Source: Caprella mutica
Taxonomy: Eukaryota; Arthropoda; Malacostraca; Amphipoda; Caprellidae
DNA length: 64,000 bases
NCBI GenBank assembly: GCA_947561585.1
Contig: CANNZV010000261.1
Coordinates: 498,286-562,285, forward strand
Direction of reading: 5' to 3'
This document shows positions 11,800-22,035 of the stretch, piece by piece (the stretch's first letter is position 1; every line of letters begins with the position of its first letter). A model generated the notes under the pieces. That model searched no databases and had not been told where the DNA came from. It saw only the letters and a program-made list of their open reading frames with translations. Made by a program: the position numbers and the translations under genes.

Positions 11800-12447
11800 A
11801 AGTATTGTACAGGGTGATTGTTAAGGATTTTCGTAGTAAATATTAAATATTATTTTATTTTAAAAAGGTATTCTCTGGTGACCAATTATTATTTTCTTAA
11901 ATTTGTGATTATTTTTTTATCAATCTAAAAAATCCGCGATTTTTTTTGTATAAAACTCCCGTATTATAGCTACCAGAAACTATATTTTAAATAAAATATT
12001 ATTCATTTTATGTTATAATTTATAAAGTCCATTACTCAGCAATCACCCTGTATATTGCAGTGTACAGTCAAGTGAAAAGTGCATCGGTGATATTTTCGCA
12101 CTTGACTAATTTCGCATTACGTTACGAATTGTAATGTTTGTAGATATTTTAAAATGGGTCTGGGTACACGACGATAAATTTGTAAGATTTGAAAATAATA
12201 AAAAATTAGAAAACTGTTATTTATGAAATTAACATAATGATAGTACATGTTTCTTCCTGTTTCTTCATATCTAATCCAGGTATCATTTGACCCGTGTACA
12301 TGACCATTACTAAAGGTCATACATGAACACACACACACTGTGTATACACACAATGTATACACAGTGTGTACATTGGCCTTCGACTGGTGAAACGCTCTCT
12401 ACTACATTCTATCTCGGTTACTCTCATGTCTTGGCAGCTAGCAAAGA
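11800..12447. mobile_element. unique AT-rich segment with element E1 fragment (copy 3)
   Basis: The segment 12125-12245 matches 7660-7760 in reverse orientation, including gaaattaacataatg. A conceptual plus-strand reading ends at the same stop in both copies (WVWVHDDKFV versus LVWVNDDKFV), which hints at a shared protein remnant, but I do not recognise it. An imperfect inverted pair around tcaagtgaaaagtgc lies near 12068-12106, and cacacactgtgtatacac near-palindromes at 12330-12375. No gene is supported. Confidence 0.5.
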
Positions 12448-13712
12448 AACAGTTATACCTACATGTGCATAGAACACCTTTTAGAGTTATACCTACATGT
12501 GCATAGAACACCTTTTTAGAGTTATACCTACATGTGCATACAACATCTTTTGTAGTTCTACCTACATGTGCATAGAATACCATTCTACCTACCTGTGCAT
12601 AGAATACCATTCTACCTACCTGTGCATAGAATACCATTCTACCTACCTGTGCATAGAATACCATTCTACCTACCTGTGCATAGAATACCATTCTACCTAC
12701 CTGTGCATAGAATACCATTCTACCTACCTGTGCGTAGAATACCATTCTACCTACCTGTGCATAGAATACCATTCTACCTACCCGTGCATAGAATACCATT
12801 CTACCTACCTGTGCATAGAATACCATTCTACCTACCTGTGCATAGAATACCATTCTACCTACCTGTGCATAGAATACCATTCTACCTACCTGTGCATAGA
12901 ATACCATTCTACCTACCTGTGCGTAGAATACCATTCTACCTACCTGTGCATAGAATACCATTCTACCTACCTGTGCATAGAATACCATTCTACCTACCTG
13001 TGCATAGAATACCATTCTACCTACCTGTGCATAGAATACCATTCTACCTACCTGTGCATAGAATACCATTCTACCTACCTGTGCATAGAATACCATTCTA
13101 CCTACCTGTGCATAGAATACCATTCTACCTACCTGTGCATAGAATACCATTCTACCTACCTGTGCATAGAATACCATTCTACCTACCTGTGCATAGAATA
13201 CCATTCTACCTACCTGTGCATAGAATACCATTCTACCTACCTGTGCATAGAATACCATTCTACCTACCTGTGCATAGAATACCATTCTACCTACCTGTGC
13301 ATAGAATACCATTCTACCTACCTGTGCATAGAATACCATTCTACCTACCTGTGCATAGAATACCATTCTACCTACCTGTGCATAGAATACCATTCTACTT
13401 ACCTGTGCATAGAATACCATTCTACCTACCTGTGCATAGAATACCATTCTACCTACCTGTGCATAGAATACCATTCTACCTACCTGTGCATAGAATACCA
13501 TTCTACCTACCTGTGCATAGAATACCATTCTACCTACCTGTGCATAGAATACCATTCTACCTACCTGTGCATAGAATACCATTCTACCTACCTGTGCATA
13601 GAATACCATTCTACCTACCTGTGCATAGAATACCATTCTACCTACCTGTGCGTAGAATACCATTCTACCTACCTGTGCGTAGAATATCTTTTCAGCTACA
13701 TGTGCATAGATC
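12448..13712. repeat. 27-bp minisatellite, about 42 copies
   Basis: The core unit includes gtgcatagaataccattcta. Leading and trailing units (12448-12560 and 13680-13712) are diverged and one base longer or shorter. Inner units are almost identical, with a few gcgtag changes. Long frames on both strands are open because 27 is divisible by 3. No codon or conservation evidence supports a protein. Confidence 0.96.
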
Positions 13713-13912
13713 ACCGTAGTTATCATTTCTGTTTTTTGCATCCACCAAATTTAATTGTTATTAACTTAATTTTCTTTAGTATTTTTGTCCGAAGAATAAG
13801 AACATCATAACCGTAGAAACGAATACTTTTTAGCTCTAAGCTTTTGCAGTTATTTATTCTCTATCCATTTCTATTTATTATGAGATATCTCTTCATAAAT
13901 GGCCTTAATGTA
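13713..13912. other. unique spacer, nothing recognised
   Basis: AT-rich single-copy sequence between the 27-bp array and a MITE. No exon, RNA gene or repeat could be supported. Confidence 0.6.
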
Positions 13913-14135
13913 GTTTGTCGTAGCTATCCGCTAGTTTGTTGTACTGCGCACTTCATGATTGTTTACTGACCTGTATAAGCCATCCCAATATACATAGATC
14001 GGACCTTCCCTGTTTCGGTGGTATTCATTTTTCATTTATTAATTCTCTACCGCACTCACACCCCCTGCCAGGTCATTAAACATTTATTATGTGTACAGTA
14101 CAAACTATCGGATACAACAAACTAGTGGATGGTGT
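13913..14135. mobile_element. MITE with imperfect inverted arms (family M2-like)
   Basis: The left arm reads tagtttgttgtactgcgcac and runs to gtttactgacctg. The right arm is its inverse, ccaggtcattaaacatttat to gtacagtacaaacta. Similar ends (ctagtttgttgta, tccgctagt) occur at 23410-23529 and near 27150-27205. Confidence 0.6.
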
Positions 14136-14326
14136 ACTATGCACATGTAGGTAGCATTACATGTGCATAGTACACCACCAGTGTCAGAGTTACTATCAAT
14201 TATGAGCAATAATAACAAGCTAAGCATCAGCTAAGGTGCTTATAACACTGATTGCTATGTATTATTATTACTAGATAATATATACGTGTATAATGATATA
14301 AGTTAGGTAGACACCTCTTCATGTAT

Positions 14327-15012
14327 ATAGCTACCTTTAACAGTATCCCTTAGCTACCTTAAAGTATCCCTTAGCTACCTTAAAGTATCCCTTAGCTACC
14401 TTAAAGTATCCCTTAGCTACCTTAAAGTATCCCTTAGCTACCTTAAAGTATCCCTTAGCTACCTTAAAGTATCCCTTAGCTACCTTAAAGTATCCCTTAG
14501 CTACCTTTAACAGTATCCCTTAGCTACCTTAAAGTATCCCTTAGCTACCTTAAAGTATCCCTTAGCTACCTTTAACAGTATCCCTTAGCTACCTTTAACA
14601 GTATCCCTTAGCTACCTTAAAGTATCCCTTAGCTACCTTAAAGTATCCCTTAGCTACCTTTAACAGTATCCCTTAGCTACCTTTAACAGTATCCCTTAGC
14701 TACCTTTAACAGTATCCCTTAGCTACCTTTAACAGTATCCCTTAGCTACCTTTAACAGTATCCCTTAGCTACCTTTAACAGTATCCCTTAGCTACCTTTA
14801 ACAGTATCCCTTAGCTACCTTTAACAGTATCCCTTAGCTACCTTTAACAGTATCCCTTAGCTACCTTTAACAGTATCCCTTAGCTACCTTTAACAGTATC
14901 CCTTAGCTACCTTTAACAGTATCCCTTAGCTACCTTTAACAGTATCCCTTAGCTACCTTTAACAGTATCCCTTAGCTACCTTTAACAGTATCCCTTAGCT
15001 ACCTTTAACAGT
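14327..15012. repeat. 21/23-bp minisatellite, about 31 copies
   Basis: The 23-bp unit contains tacctttaacagtatccctt. A 21-bp variant (taccttaaagtatccctt) fills the first part in a block. It grades without spacer into the next array, sharing cagtatccc. Confidence 0.95.
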
Positions 15013-15546
15013 ATCCCCTCTCTTTACCAGTATCCCCTCTCTTTACCAGTATCCCCTCTCTTTACCAGTATCCCCTCTCTTTAACAGTATCCCCTCTCTT
15101 TACCAGTATCCCCTCTCTTTAACAGTATCCCCTCTCTTTACCAGTATCCCCTCTCTTTAACAGTATCCCCTCTCTTTAACAGTATCCCCTCTCTTTAACA
15201 GTATCCCCTCTCTTTAACAGTATCCTCTCTCTTTAACAGTATCCCCTCTCTTTAACAGTATCCTCTCTCTTTACCAGTATCCCCTCTCTTTACCACCGTA
15301 TCCCCTCTCTTTACCAGTATCCTCTCTCTTTACCAGTATCCCCTCTCTTTACCAGTATCCCCTCTCTTTACCAGTATCCCCTCTCTTTAACAGTATCCCC
15401 TCTCTTTAACAGTATCCCCTCTCTTTAACAGTATCCCCTCTCTTTAACAGTATCCCCTCTCTTTAACAGTATCCCCTCTCTTTAACAGTATCCCCTCTCT
15501 TTACCAGTATCCCCTCTCTTTACCAGTATCCCCTCTCTTTACCACC
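15012..15546. repeat. 19-bp pyrimidine-rich minisatellite, about 28 copies
   Basis: Unit cagtatcccctctctttac, with ttaac/ttacc alternation. It looks like a derivative of the preceding array after the ttagctacc half was replaced. Confidence 0.95.
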
Positions 15547-16477
15547 GTATCTCTCCAATGTTGTCAAGACATTCAGTTCAAATTATCTTCTTCACAAGGA
15601 AATGAGAATAGCTCCTAATTATGTCCGTTGCCATGGTGACATATGGCATGTAATTACCGGGTCAATGACCTAACTAACCACAGTGTCCTAGGTACATTTT
15701 ATGCACAATTACAGGCCTTTTTACGCTAACCTAATGATATAAATACGCTCCCCCAATTTTATGCAATCCCCTATTATTTTGTGTAATTTGAAGCTTAAAG
15801 ACGATGTAGTTATTGCTGTGTTCTGAAGGGGGCGGAGTCTTGGTGTACGTGTTAATAGGGGGCGGAGCTTGTTGCTCCTCTATCAATTGATCACTTTACC
15901 GCCATGCAAAGCTTCAGATCATTTCACCGCTCTCGTAGCAATAGCATGCACGTGGTATGTTTTTGTTGATCTAGTCCACGCCAGGTCTGATAAGAGGGGT
16001 GGAGCCTAGTGAGTGGGTGGAGCGTTAGCGTTCTTGCAGTGTACGGTGGCGCCACATGGTCCCTAGCGGCGAGAAATGTAACAGGCGAAACGTACTCTAT
16101 AGCCAGCATGTATTCGCTCGCTCTTTCTTTCTTTTGGCAACAAGCAAACTATTTGAGAAGGAGGAAATAGAAGCGAGGCAATAAATATAGAGCATTCTCT
16201 CTGGTTATTTCTTTTCAGGGCAGGCAACACAACTCATTTGTTTGATGGCACAAGAAGCGTCTCTGGCCAATTTCAAATCTACGGACTTTCTACACTAAAA
16301 TATTTAACTCGTGTACATTTGTTTGGATAGATTTAGTATGTCACAATGACTAAGGGCGTTTTTTTGCATGCCACAGCTAAGAAAATGGTGCATGAATAAA
16401 CATTACGAGTGAATAAATGTATGTGTTTTGTATGTACCCTTAGATTGAGCGTTTTTCATGCTACATGTAGGCCTCAG
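15547..16477. other. unique upstream segment with GC-box-like motifs
   Basis: This is the longest non-repetitive stretch before the first recognised exon. Between 15825 and 16025 there are two gggggcggag motifs and two related ggggtggagc/gggtggagcg motifs, and CpGs are denser than elsewhere up to about 16110. This could be a promoter or simply a unique island. I found no open frame resembling the expected N-terminal start of a KDM3 protein. The 61-codon minus-strand frame here is unsupported. Confidence 0.4.
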
Positions 16478-16600
16478 TTTTAAATGTAAGAGCATAGCTG
16501 TGTCTTCATATTGTCTGGGCAGATTAGAGAAATAGGAATTATTCGCTAATTGACTTTTAGTGATCTAAATGTTGTGAATAATTTAAACTTTATTGATATC
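16478..16600. mobile_element. interspersed element E1, copy 4 (fragment)
   Basis: Matches 39205-39330 and the reverse complement of 8700-8830, sharing attgtctgggcagattagag and gtgatctaaatgttgtgaat. No 56-bp unit is attached here. The 320 bases after it (16600-16924) are AT-rich and unique. Confidence 0.65.
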
Positions 16601-16924
16601 AAATAAAATAGATTGTCTTATTTTTGTATAATTTAGTACTATCAAACTTTAAAAGTAACTATTAGGGAAAATGTTAATATTAACCTATTAATATATATTA
16701 AATAATAGAAATACATAAAAAATATAATCAGATAGGTAAATACTAGTAGATTTTGATAATTAACTAGGTTATCCACGCAATAAGTAGACACTCCCAGTAC
16801 TCGCAAAGTGGTTGTTAGCAGAGGACATGAACCATCCTTGGAAACTACTCAATGACACTTATCATGAATTAAGTTAACCCACTTTCCGAGTACTGCGACC
16901 CTTAGAATCTTCTCGTCCCACTAA

Positions 16925-17250
16925 CGTCTAATGTCTGACTATGACGTCTAATGTCTCACTATGACGTCTAATGTCTCACTATGACGTCTAATGTCTCACT
17001 ATGACGTCTAATGTCTCACTATGACGTCTAATGTCTCACTATGACGTCTAATGTCTCACTATGACGTCTAATGTCTCACTATGACGTCTAATGTCTCACT
17101 ATGACGTCTTATGTCTCACTATGACGTCTAATGTCTCACTATGACGTCTAATGTCTCACTATGACGTCTAATGTCTCACTATGACGTCTAATGTCTCACT
17201 ATGACGTCTAATGTCTCCCTCTAACGTCTAATGTCTCCCTCTAACGTCTC
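16925..17250 (+). repeat. 20-bp minisatellite ending at a splice acceptor, about 16 copies
   Basis: Unit tatgacgtctaatgtctcac. The last units change to ctccctctaacgtct and merge into the pyrimidine tract before the acceptor AG at 17263-17264. Every unit contains ctaat or ctaac, which fits the animal branchpoint consensus yUnAy. The final ctaac at 17241-17245 puts the A about 20 bases from the acceptor, a normal distance. Confidence 0.93.
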
Positions 17251-17264
17251 CGTTTCTTTTTCAG

Positions 17265-17426
17265 GTGTTGGTGGAGTACGATGATGTCCCCTGGCACCGC
17301 AGAGAATGGCTCCACGTGTATCAGAAGGAGACATTCCAGCTGTTTGCCTTAGAGCACACCCTAGTGTTCCACCAGAGAAATGCCTCTAGGAGTCACCGCA
17401 ACAACCCTGTGCTCCACCCGGCACTG
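17265..17426 (+). CDS. JMJD1C: KDM3/JMJD1C-like protein, exon A (N-terminal module)
   Basis: The gene product would be a nuclear JmjC-family protein. KDM3A and KDM3B remove H3K9 methyl marks; the activity of JMJD1C is debated. The exon has 54 codons in phase 0 at both ends, after cgtttctttttcag and before gtgagc. Its protein begins VLVEYDDVPWHRREWLHVY and continues through LEHTLVFHQRN to HPAL. From memory this matches the JMJD1C N-terminus, where a VEFDDLEWDKREW-like stretch is followed by an L-W-AKR-type segment and a PAL end. The frame closes in the intron two codons after the donor, which supports the boundary. The upstream exon with the start codon is not found. Family assignment is inference from remembered sequence; a profile search would settle it. 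Confidence 0.82.
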
Positions 17427-17480
17427 GTGAGCTAACCGCAGAGAATGTTCGATTGAAAAGATTCATCCAATTATCTAGAG

Positions 17481-17613
17481 GTTATTTAGACCCGACTTTG
17501 AAGGTTTTTCTCGGGTTTCAAGTTTTTGAATAGAAAGATTTTTCTTCATCAGAACAAGGAGTATCATCCTGATGAGGAAACCAAAAAATCCTTCAACGTT
17601 GGGTTTAAATAAC
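17481..17613. mobile_element. MITE with about 30-bp inverted arms
   Basis: The left arm gttatttagacccgactttg with gaaggttttt is mirrored by aaaaaatccttcaacgttgg and gtttaaataac. A second inverted pair (ttcatcag/ctgatgag) lies inside. It sits in intron A-B just after the donor. Confidence 0.7.
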
Positions 17614-17629
17614 TTTTTGATCAATTTTG

Positions 17630-18050
17630 TAACAGTATTGGGGCAATGTTGTAACAGTATTGGGGCAATGTTGTAACAGTATTGGGGCAATGTTGTAACA
17701 GTATTGGGGCAATGTTGTAACAGTATTGGGGCAATGTTGTAACAGTATTGGGGCAATGTTGTAACAGTATTGGGGCAATGTTGTAACAGTATTGGGACAA
17801 TGTTGTAACAGTATTGGGACAATGTTGTAACAGTATTGGAGCAATGTTGTAACAGTATTGGGGCAATGTTGTAACAGTATTGGGGCAATGTTGTAACAGT
17901 ATTGGGACAATGTTGTAACAGTATTGGGACAATGTTGTAACAGTATTGGAGCAATGTTGTAACAGTATTGGGGCAATGTTGTAACAGTATTGGGGCAATG
18001 TTGTAACAATATTGGGGCAATGTTGTAACAATATTGGGGCAATGATGTAA
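17630..18050 (+). repeat. 22-bp minisatellite, about 19 copies
   Basis: Core ggggcaatgttgtaacagta. Blocks with gggaca and ggagca variants are repeated at 17800-17850 and 17910-17960, again a block duplication. The minus-strand LLQHCPNTVT-type frames are by-products. Confidence 0.95.
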
Positions 18051-18051
18051 C

Positions 18052-18099
18052 AAATGGATATTGTATGAATGTTCTTTATCGTAAGAGTTCATCCCTAGT
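18052..18099 (+). repeat. isolated fragment of the 71-bp satellite
   Basis: About 48 bases match the satellite that fills 58130-64000, sharing atattgtatgaatgttctt and cgtaagagttcatccctagt with about three mismatches. It sits between two unrelated arrays, 40 kb away from the main block. Confidence 0.85.
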
Positions 18100-18103
18100 C
18101 TGT

Positions 18104-19018
18104 TTTCTTCTCTTCCCCTCTTCTCTTCTTCCCCTCTTCTCTTCTTCCCCTCTTCTCTTCTTCCCCTCTTCTCTTCTTCCCCTCTTCTCTTCTTCCCCTC
18201 TTCTCTTCTTCCCCTCTTCTCTTCTTCCCCTCTTCTCTTCTTCTCCTCTTCTCTTCTTCTCCTCTTCTCTTCTTCCCCTCTTCTCTTCTTCTCCTCTTCT
18301 CTTCTTCTCCTCTTCTCTTCTTACCCTCTTCTCTTCTTCCCCTCTTCTCTTCTTCCCCTCTTCTCTTCTTCTCCTCTTCTCTTCTTCTCCTCTTTTCTTC
18401 TTCCCCTCTTTTCTTCTTCCCCTCTTTTCTTCTTCCCCTCTTTTCTTCTTCCCCTCTTCTATTCTTCCCCTCTTCTCTTCTTACCCTCTTCTCTTCTTCC
18501 CCTCTTCTCTTCTTCTCCTCTTCTCTTCTTCTCCTCTTTTCTTCTTCCCCTCTTTTCTTCTTCCCCTCTTTTCTTCTTCCCCTCTTTTCTTCTTCCCCTC
18601 TTTTCTTCTTCCCCTCTTTTCTTCTTCTCCTCTTCTCTTCTTCTCCTCTTCTCTTCTTCCCCTCTTCTCTTCTTCTCCTCTTCTCTTCTTCCCCTCTTCT
18701 CTTCTTCCCCTCTTCTCTTCTTCCCCTCTTCTCTTCTTCCCCTCTTCTCTTCTTCCCCTCTTTTCTTCTTACCCTCTTTTCTTCTTACCCTCTTTTCTTC
18801 TTACCCTCTTTTCTTCTTACCCTCTTTTCTTCTTACCCTTTTTTCTTCTTACCCTCTTTTCTTCTTCTCCTCTTCCCCTTTTTCCCCTCTTCCCCTTCTT
18901 CCCCTCTTCCCCTTTTTCCCCTCTTCCCCTTCTTCCCCTCTTTTCTTCTTACCCTCTTCTCTTCTTACCCTCTTCTCTTCTTACCCTCTTCTCTTCTTCC
19001 CCGTTTCTCTCTTTTCTT
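18104..19018 (+). repeat. 915-bp polypyrimidine minisatellite, 17-bp unit
   Basis: Units of ctcttctcttcttcccc and ttttcttcttaccc-type variants. Almost no purines occur on the plus strand over more than 900 bases. It lies in intron A-B, about 400 bases before exon B. Long one-strand pyrimidine tracts can form triplex DNA. The Ser/Leu/Phe/Pro-rich frame through it is not a gene. Confidence 0.95.
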
Positions 19019-19415
19019 TTCCTACTCTGTGTCTATCTACAATATTGACGTTTAATGTACTTCTAATCTACCTACTTATTACTCTTTTGTCATGTATGTT
19101 CATTAATGAAATCTTTCTTTAATTTAGATTAAAATTGTTAAATAAGTACATAAATATTATTGTTATAATATTGAGAACAAAAAAATAGATAGAATTTTCA
19201 TGCTATTTTTCTGTAACTTATTTCCCCTACCCTATGCTCCTTCTTGGAGTAGCTTTTCTGCATCTATGAGCATTTCCACTGATATGGTGGTGGGTGACTT
19301 TGCTCATGGAGCCACTTTTCTTTCTGACTACTTCTTCCAGTTCCTTGTATTTAATTTCCCTCTTAGCACCCCCACCCAATACCATTTCTTGATTATTCTT
19401 TCTTTTTCTTTGCAG
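19019..19415 (+). mobile_element. intron tail with fragment of element E2
   Basis: The segment 19240-19375 (ggagtagcttttctgcat, ggtgactttgctcatggagc, cttgtatttaatttccct) matches 21415-21520, 46430-46560 and the 61-bp units at 29666-30965, so it is a copy of dispersed element E2. On the minus strand it reads like MSKVTHHHIS-NAHRCRKATP. The last bases form the pyrimidine tract tctttttctttgcag of the exon B acceptor. Confidence 0.65.
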
Positions 19416-19532
19416 AGTTTCTGTCTCCTGGTTGACAATGTGGGGCTGAGCAAACACCATCTGCAGCCTATAGAGTACCTCTGCGATAAGGCAATAGAGC
19501 ATGTGGAGACACAGCATCTCGCACTCTATCAG
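19416..19532 (+). CDS. JMJD1C: KDM3/JMJD1C-like protein, exon B
   Basis: The exon has 39 codons, phase 0 on both sides, between tctttgcag and gtgaga. Its peptide starts SFCLLVDNVGLSKHHLQPIE and ends in VETQHLALYQ. It aligns with the remembered JMJD1C stretch that follows exon A in the human protein, TFKPLVERN...AVEFLVDKQLDF...PYQ. The hydrophobic spacing and the final YQ agree. It joins exon A without a frame change. An alternative acceptor two bases later would break the frame. Together with exons C to E it builds the conserved N-terminal module of the family. Confidence 0.8.
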
Positions 19533-19659
19533 GTGAGACATTATTGAGAGTGTAGAAGAAAAGGTCTACAAACATTACAATTAGTGAAGTCTCTTTTGGA
19601 AATTAGGGAACTGTGAAGAAAGCATTACTGGTACACTTTTTGACTGCAGGTAAATCTCT

Positions 19660-19822
19660 ATAGCCTGTACTATATATGTACCTGTATCTCTATACTGTAT
19701 ATGTACCTGTATCTCTATACTGTATATGTACCTGTATCTCTATACTGTATATGTACCTGTATCTCTATACTGCATATGTACCTGTATCTCTATACTGCAT
19801 ATGTACCTGTATCTCTATATCT
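19660..19822 (+). repeat. 25-bp minisatellite, about 6.5 copies
   Basis: Core tatctctatactgtatatgt followed by acctg. Just after it (19890-19955) come three partial copies of a cactgcatgatatgtgacgt-type unit. Confidence 0.9.
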
Positions 19823-19957
19823 AAATGGTAATAAAATGTCAGGTGCTTTTAATTGAATAATTCAGTGAGTTATTTTAGCGACAAAATGTCACACTGCATG
19901 ATATGTGACGTTACACTGCATGCTATGTGACGTCACATTGCATGCAGTGTGACGTAA

Positions 19958-20690
19958 CGGGCTAGTACACTAGTTACAAATATCGATACTATTGAAAACA
20001 CGTTGTTCTTAACGGGCAAGTACACTAGTTACAAATATCGATACTATTGAAAACACGTTGTTCTTAACGGCAAGTACACTAGTTACAAATATTGATACTA
20101 TTGAGAACACGTTATTCTTTACGGGCAAGTACACTAGTTACAAATATTGATACTATTGAAAACACGTTGTTCTTAACGGGCAAGTACACTAGTTACAAAT
20201 ATTGATACTATTGAAAACACGTTGTTCTTAACGGGCAAGTACACTAGTTACAAATATTGATACTATTGAGAACACGTTATTCTTTACGGGCAAGTACACT
20301 AGTTACAAATATTGATACTATTGAAAACACGTTATTCTTTACGGGCAAGTACACTAGTTACAAATATTGATACTATTGAAAACACGTTGTTCTTAACGGG
20401 CAAGTACACTAGTTACAAATATTGATACTATTGAGAACACGTTATTCTTTACGGGCAAGTACACTAGTTACAAATATTGATACTATTGAAAACACGTTGT
20501 TCTTAACGGGCAAGTACACTAGTTACAAATATTGATACTATTGAGAACACGTTATTCTTTACGGGCAAGTACACTAGTTACAAATATTGATACTATTGAA
20601 AACACGTTGTTCTTAACGGGCAAGTACACTAGTTACAAATATCGATACTATTGAAAACACGTTATTCTTTACGGGCAAGTACACTAGTGT
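19958..20690 (+). repeat. 55-bp minisatellite, about 13 copies
   Basis: Units contain aacgggcaagtacactagtt and atattgatactattgaaaac. Two subtypes (gttgttcttaacgg and gttattctttacgg) alternate irregularly. A lone piece of the unit reappears at about 54498-54519. Confidence 0.95.
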
Positions 20691-20805
20691 TTTAATATCT
20701 TGATTGTTTCAGTTCCATGTTCTTTTCTTTTTCTTTCCTGTATTTCTTGTTTCCATTCCTTTTCTCCGTGCCAGTTGGCCTCCTTCCAAATATTCGTTGG
20801 TCCAT

Positions 20806-21178
20806 TATGGTCTCCATAGGTCTTTATAGTCTCCATAGGTCTTTATAGTCTCCATAGGGTCTTTATAGTCTCCATAGGGTCTTTATAGTCTCCATAGGGT
20901 CTTTATAGTCTCCATAGGGTCTTTATAGTCTCCATAGGTCTTTATAGTCTCCACAGGGTCTTTATAGTCTCCATAGGTCTTTTTAGTCTCCATAGGTCTT
21001 TATAGTCTCCATAGGTCTTTATAGTCTCCATAGGTCTTTATAGTCTCCATAGGGTCTTTATAGTCTCCATAGGGTCTTTATAGTCTCCATAGGGTCTTTA
21101 TAGTCTCCATAGGTCTTTATAGTCTCCACAGGGTCTTTATAGTCTCCATAGGTCTTTATAGTCTCCATAGGTCTTTTT
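20806..21178 (+). repeat. 19/20-bp minisatellite, about 19 copies
   Basis: Unit ggtctttatagtctccata with or without an extra g. A block ending in ccacagggtc occurs twice (near 20940 and 21120), about 180 bases apart. Confidence 0.95.
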
Positions 21179-21179
21179 T

Positions 21180-21650
21180 CATTTTTACCATGTTTATTTT
21201 TACCATGTTTATCATTTTTTTAACACTCCTTGAAGTTTTAGAGGATAGCGCTAGGGTTATGCTCTTCAACTACGAGGTCTTAGATTTTGTTTTAGGTAGG
21301 CTCGTAGGCTTCATTTACTATCACCTCTTCATTTTCCTCTTCCGTCCGTGAGTGCAGACACCGGTGCTTGTGCCCCTGTTCCTCACATTCCTTGGTAAGT
21401 GACTGCATTCACGGGAGTAGCTTTTCTGCATTCATGAACCTGGTAGGTGACTTTGCTCATGAAGCCACTTTTCCTTCCGACTGCTTCTACCAGGCCCTTG
21501 TATTTAGTATCCCTTTAGTGCGCAGTGAATGTTTTTAAAGTAGAGTTTTCACATTCATTGTATTTAATGAATAGAGTTTGAGTGGTAACCATAGCGACGA
21601 GTGAGGGTAATTAGGAGGGGGGGGGGGGAGAGGGGTATTGAAGATGTAGT
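21180..21650 (+). mobile_element. element E2, longer copy (about 21295-21530)
   Basis: Runs from gctcgtaggcttcatttact through caccggtgcttgtgcccctg and ggtaagtgactgcattcac to cttgtatttagtatccctt. It is co-linear with 46340-46560. The ggtaagt is part of the repeat and not a splice donor. A run of 12 G lies near 21617. Confidence 0.7.
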
Positions 21651-21900
21651 GCTGCCACTGAATGAGTTAGAACTGAATGGTGAATGAGTTAGAACTGAAT
21701 GGTGAATGAGTTAGAACTGAATGGTGAATGAGTTAGAACTGAATGGTGAATGAGTTAGAACTGAATGGTGAATGAGTTAGAACTGAATGGTGAATGAGTT
21801 AGAACTGAATGGTGAATGAGTTAGAACTGAATTGTGAATGAGTTACAACGGAATGGTGAATGAGTTACAACGGAATGGTGAATTGTGAAAACGGAAAGGT
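21651..21900 (+). repeat. 22-bp minisatellite, about 11 copies
   Basis: Core gaatgagttagaactgaatg plus gt, decaying at the right end. It lies in intron B-C about 135 bases before the acceptor. Confidence 0.94.
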
Positions 21901-22035
21901 GAATGGCAAGAACTGTATGAGTTAGAACTGAAAATCTCACTCTATTGTGTACCCTTATTATTTATAAATAGCTAGTTCATTTTAATCTTCATCATTTCTT
22001 ACTTGCTTTTAACTAGTACTCTCTGTTGATTACAG

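Noticed and set aside
12317..13810. Open frames of 474, 437 and 383 codons as candidate repeat proteins
   Set aside because: The unit of 27 bases lacks stops in several frames at once; no independent evidence favours any one of them.
15903..15953. Possible first coding exon (ATG at 15903, reading MQSFRSFHRSRSNSMHV, donor gtatgt)
   Set aside because: The phase would fit exon A, but the peptide lacks the Trp/Gly-rich start expected of KDM3/JMJD1C proteins and a 51-base frame is easily random.
18065..19048. 327-codon Ser/Leu/Phe/Pro-rich frame
   Set aside because: It is a polypyrimidine minisatellite in an intron; any frame is free of stops because stops need purines.
21412..21420. ggtaagtga as a splice donor upstream of exon C
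   Set aside because: The same sequence is part of every E2 copy (also 46424), so it belongs to the repeat.
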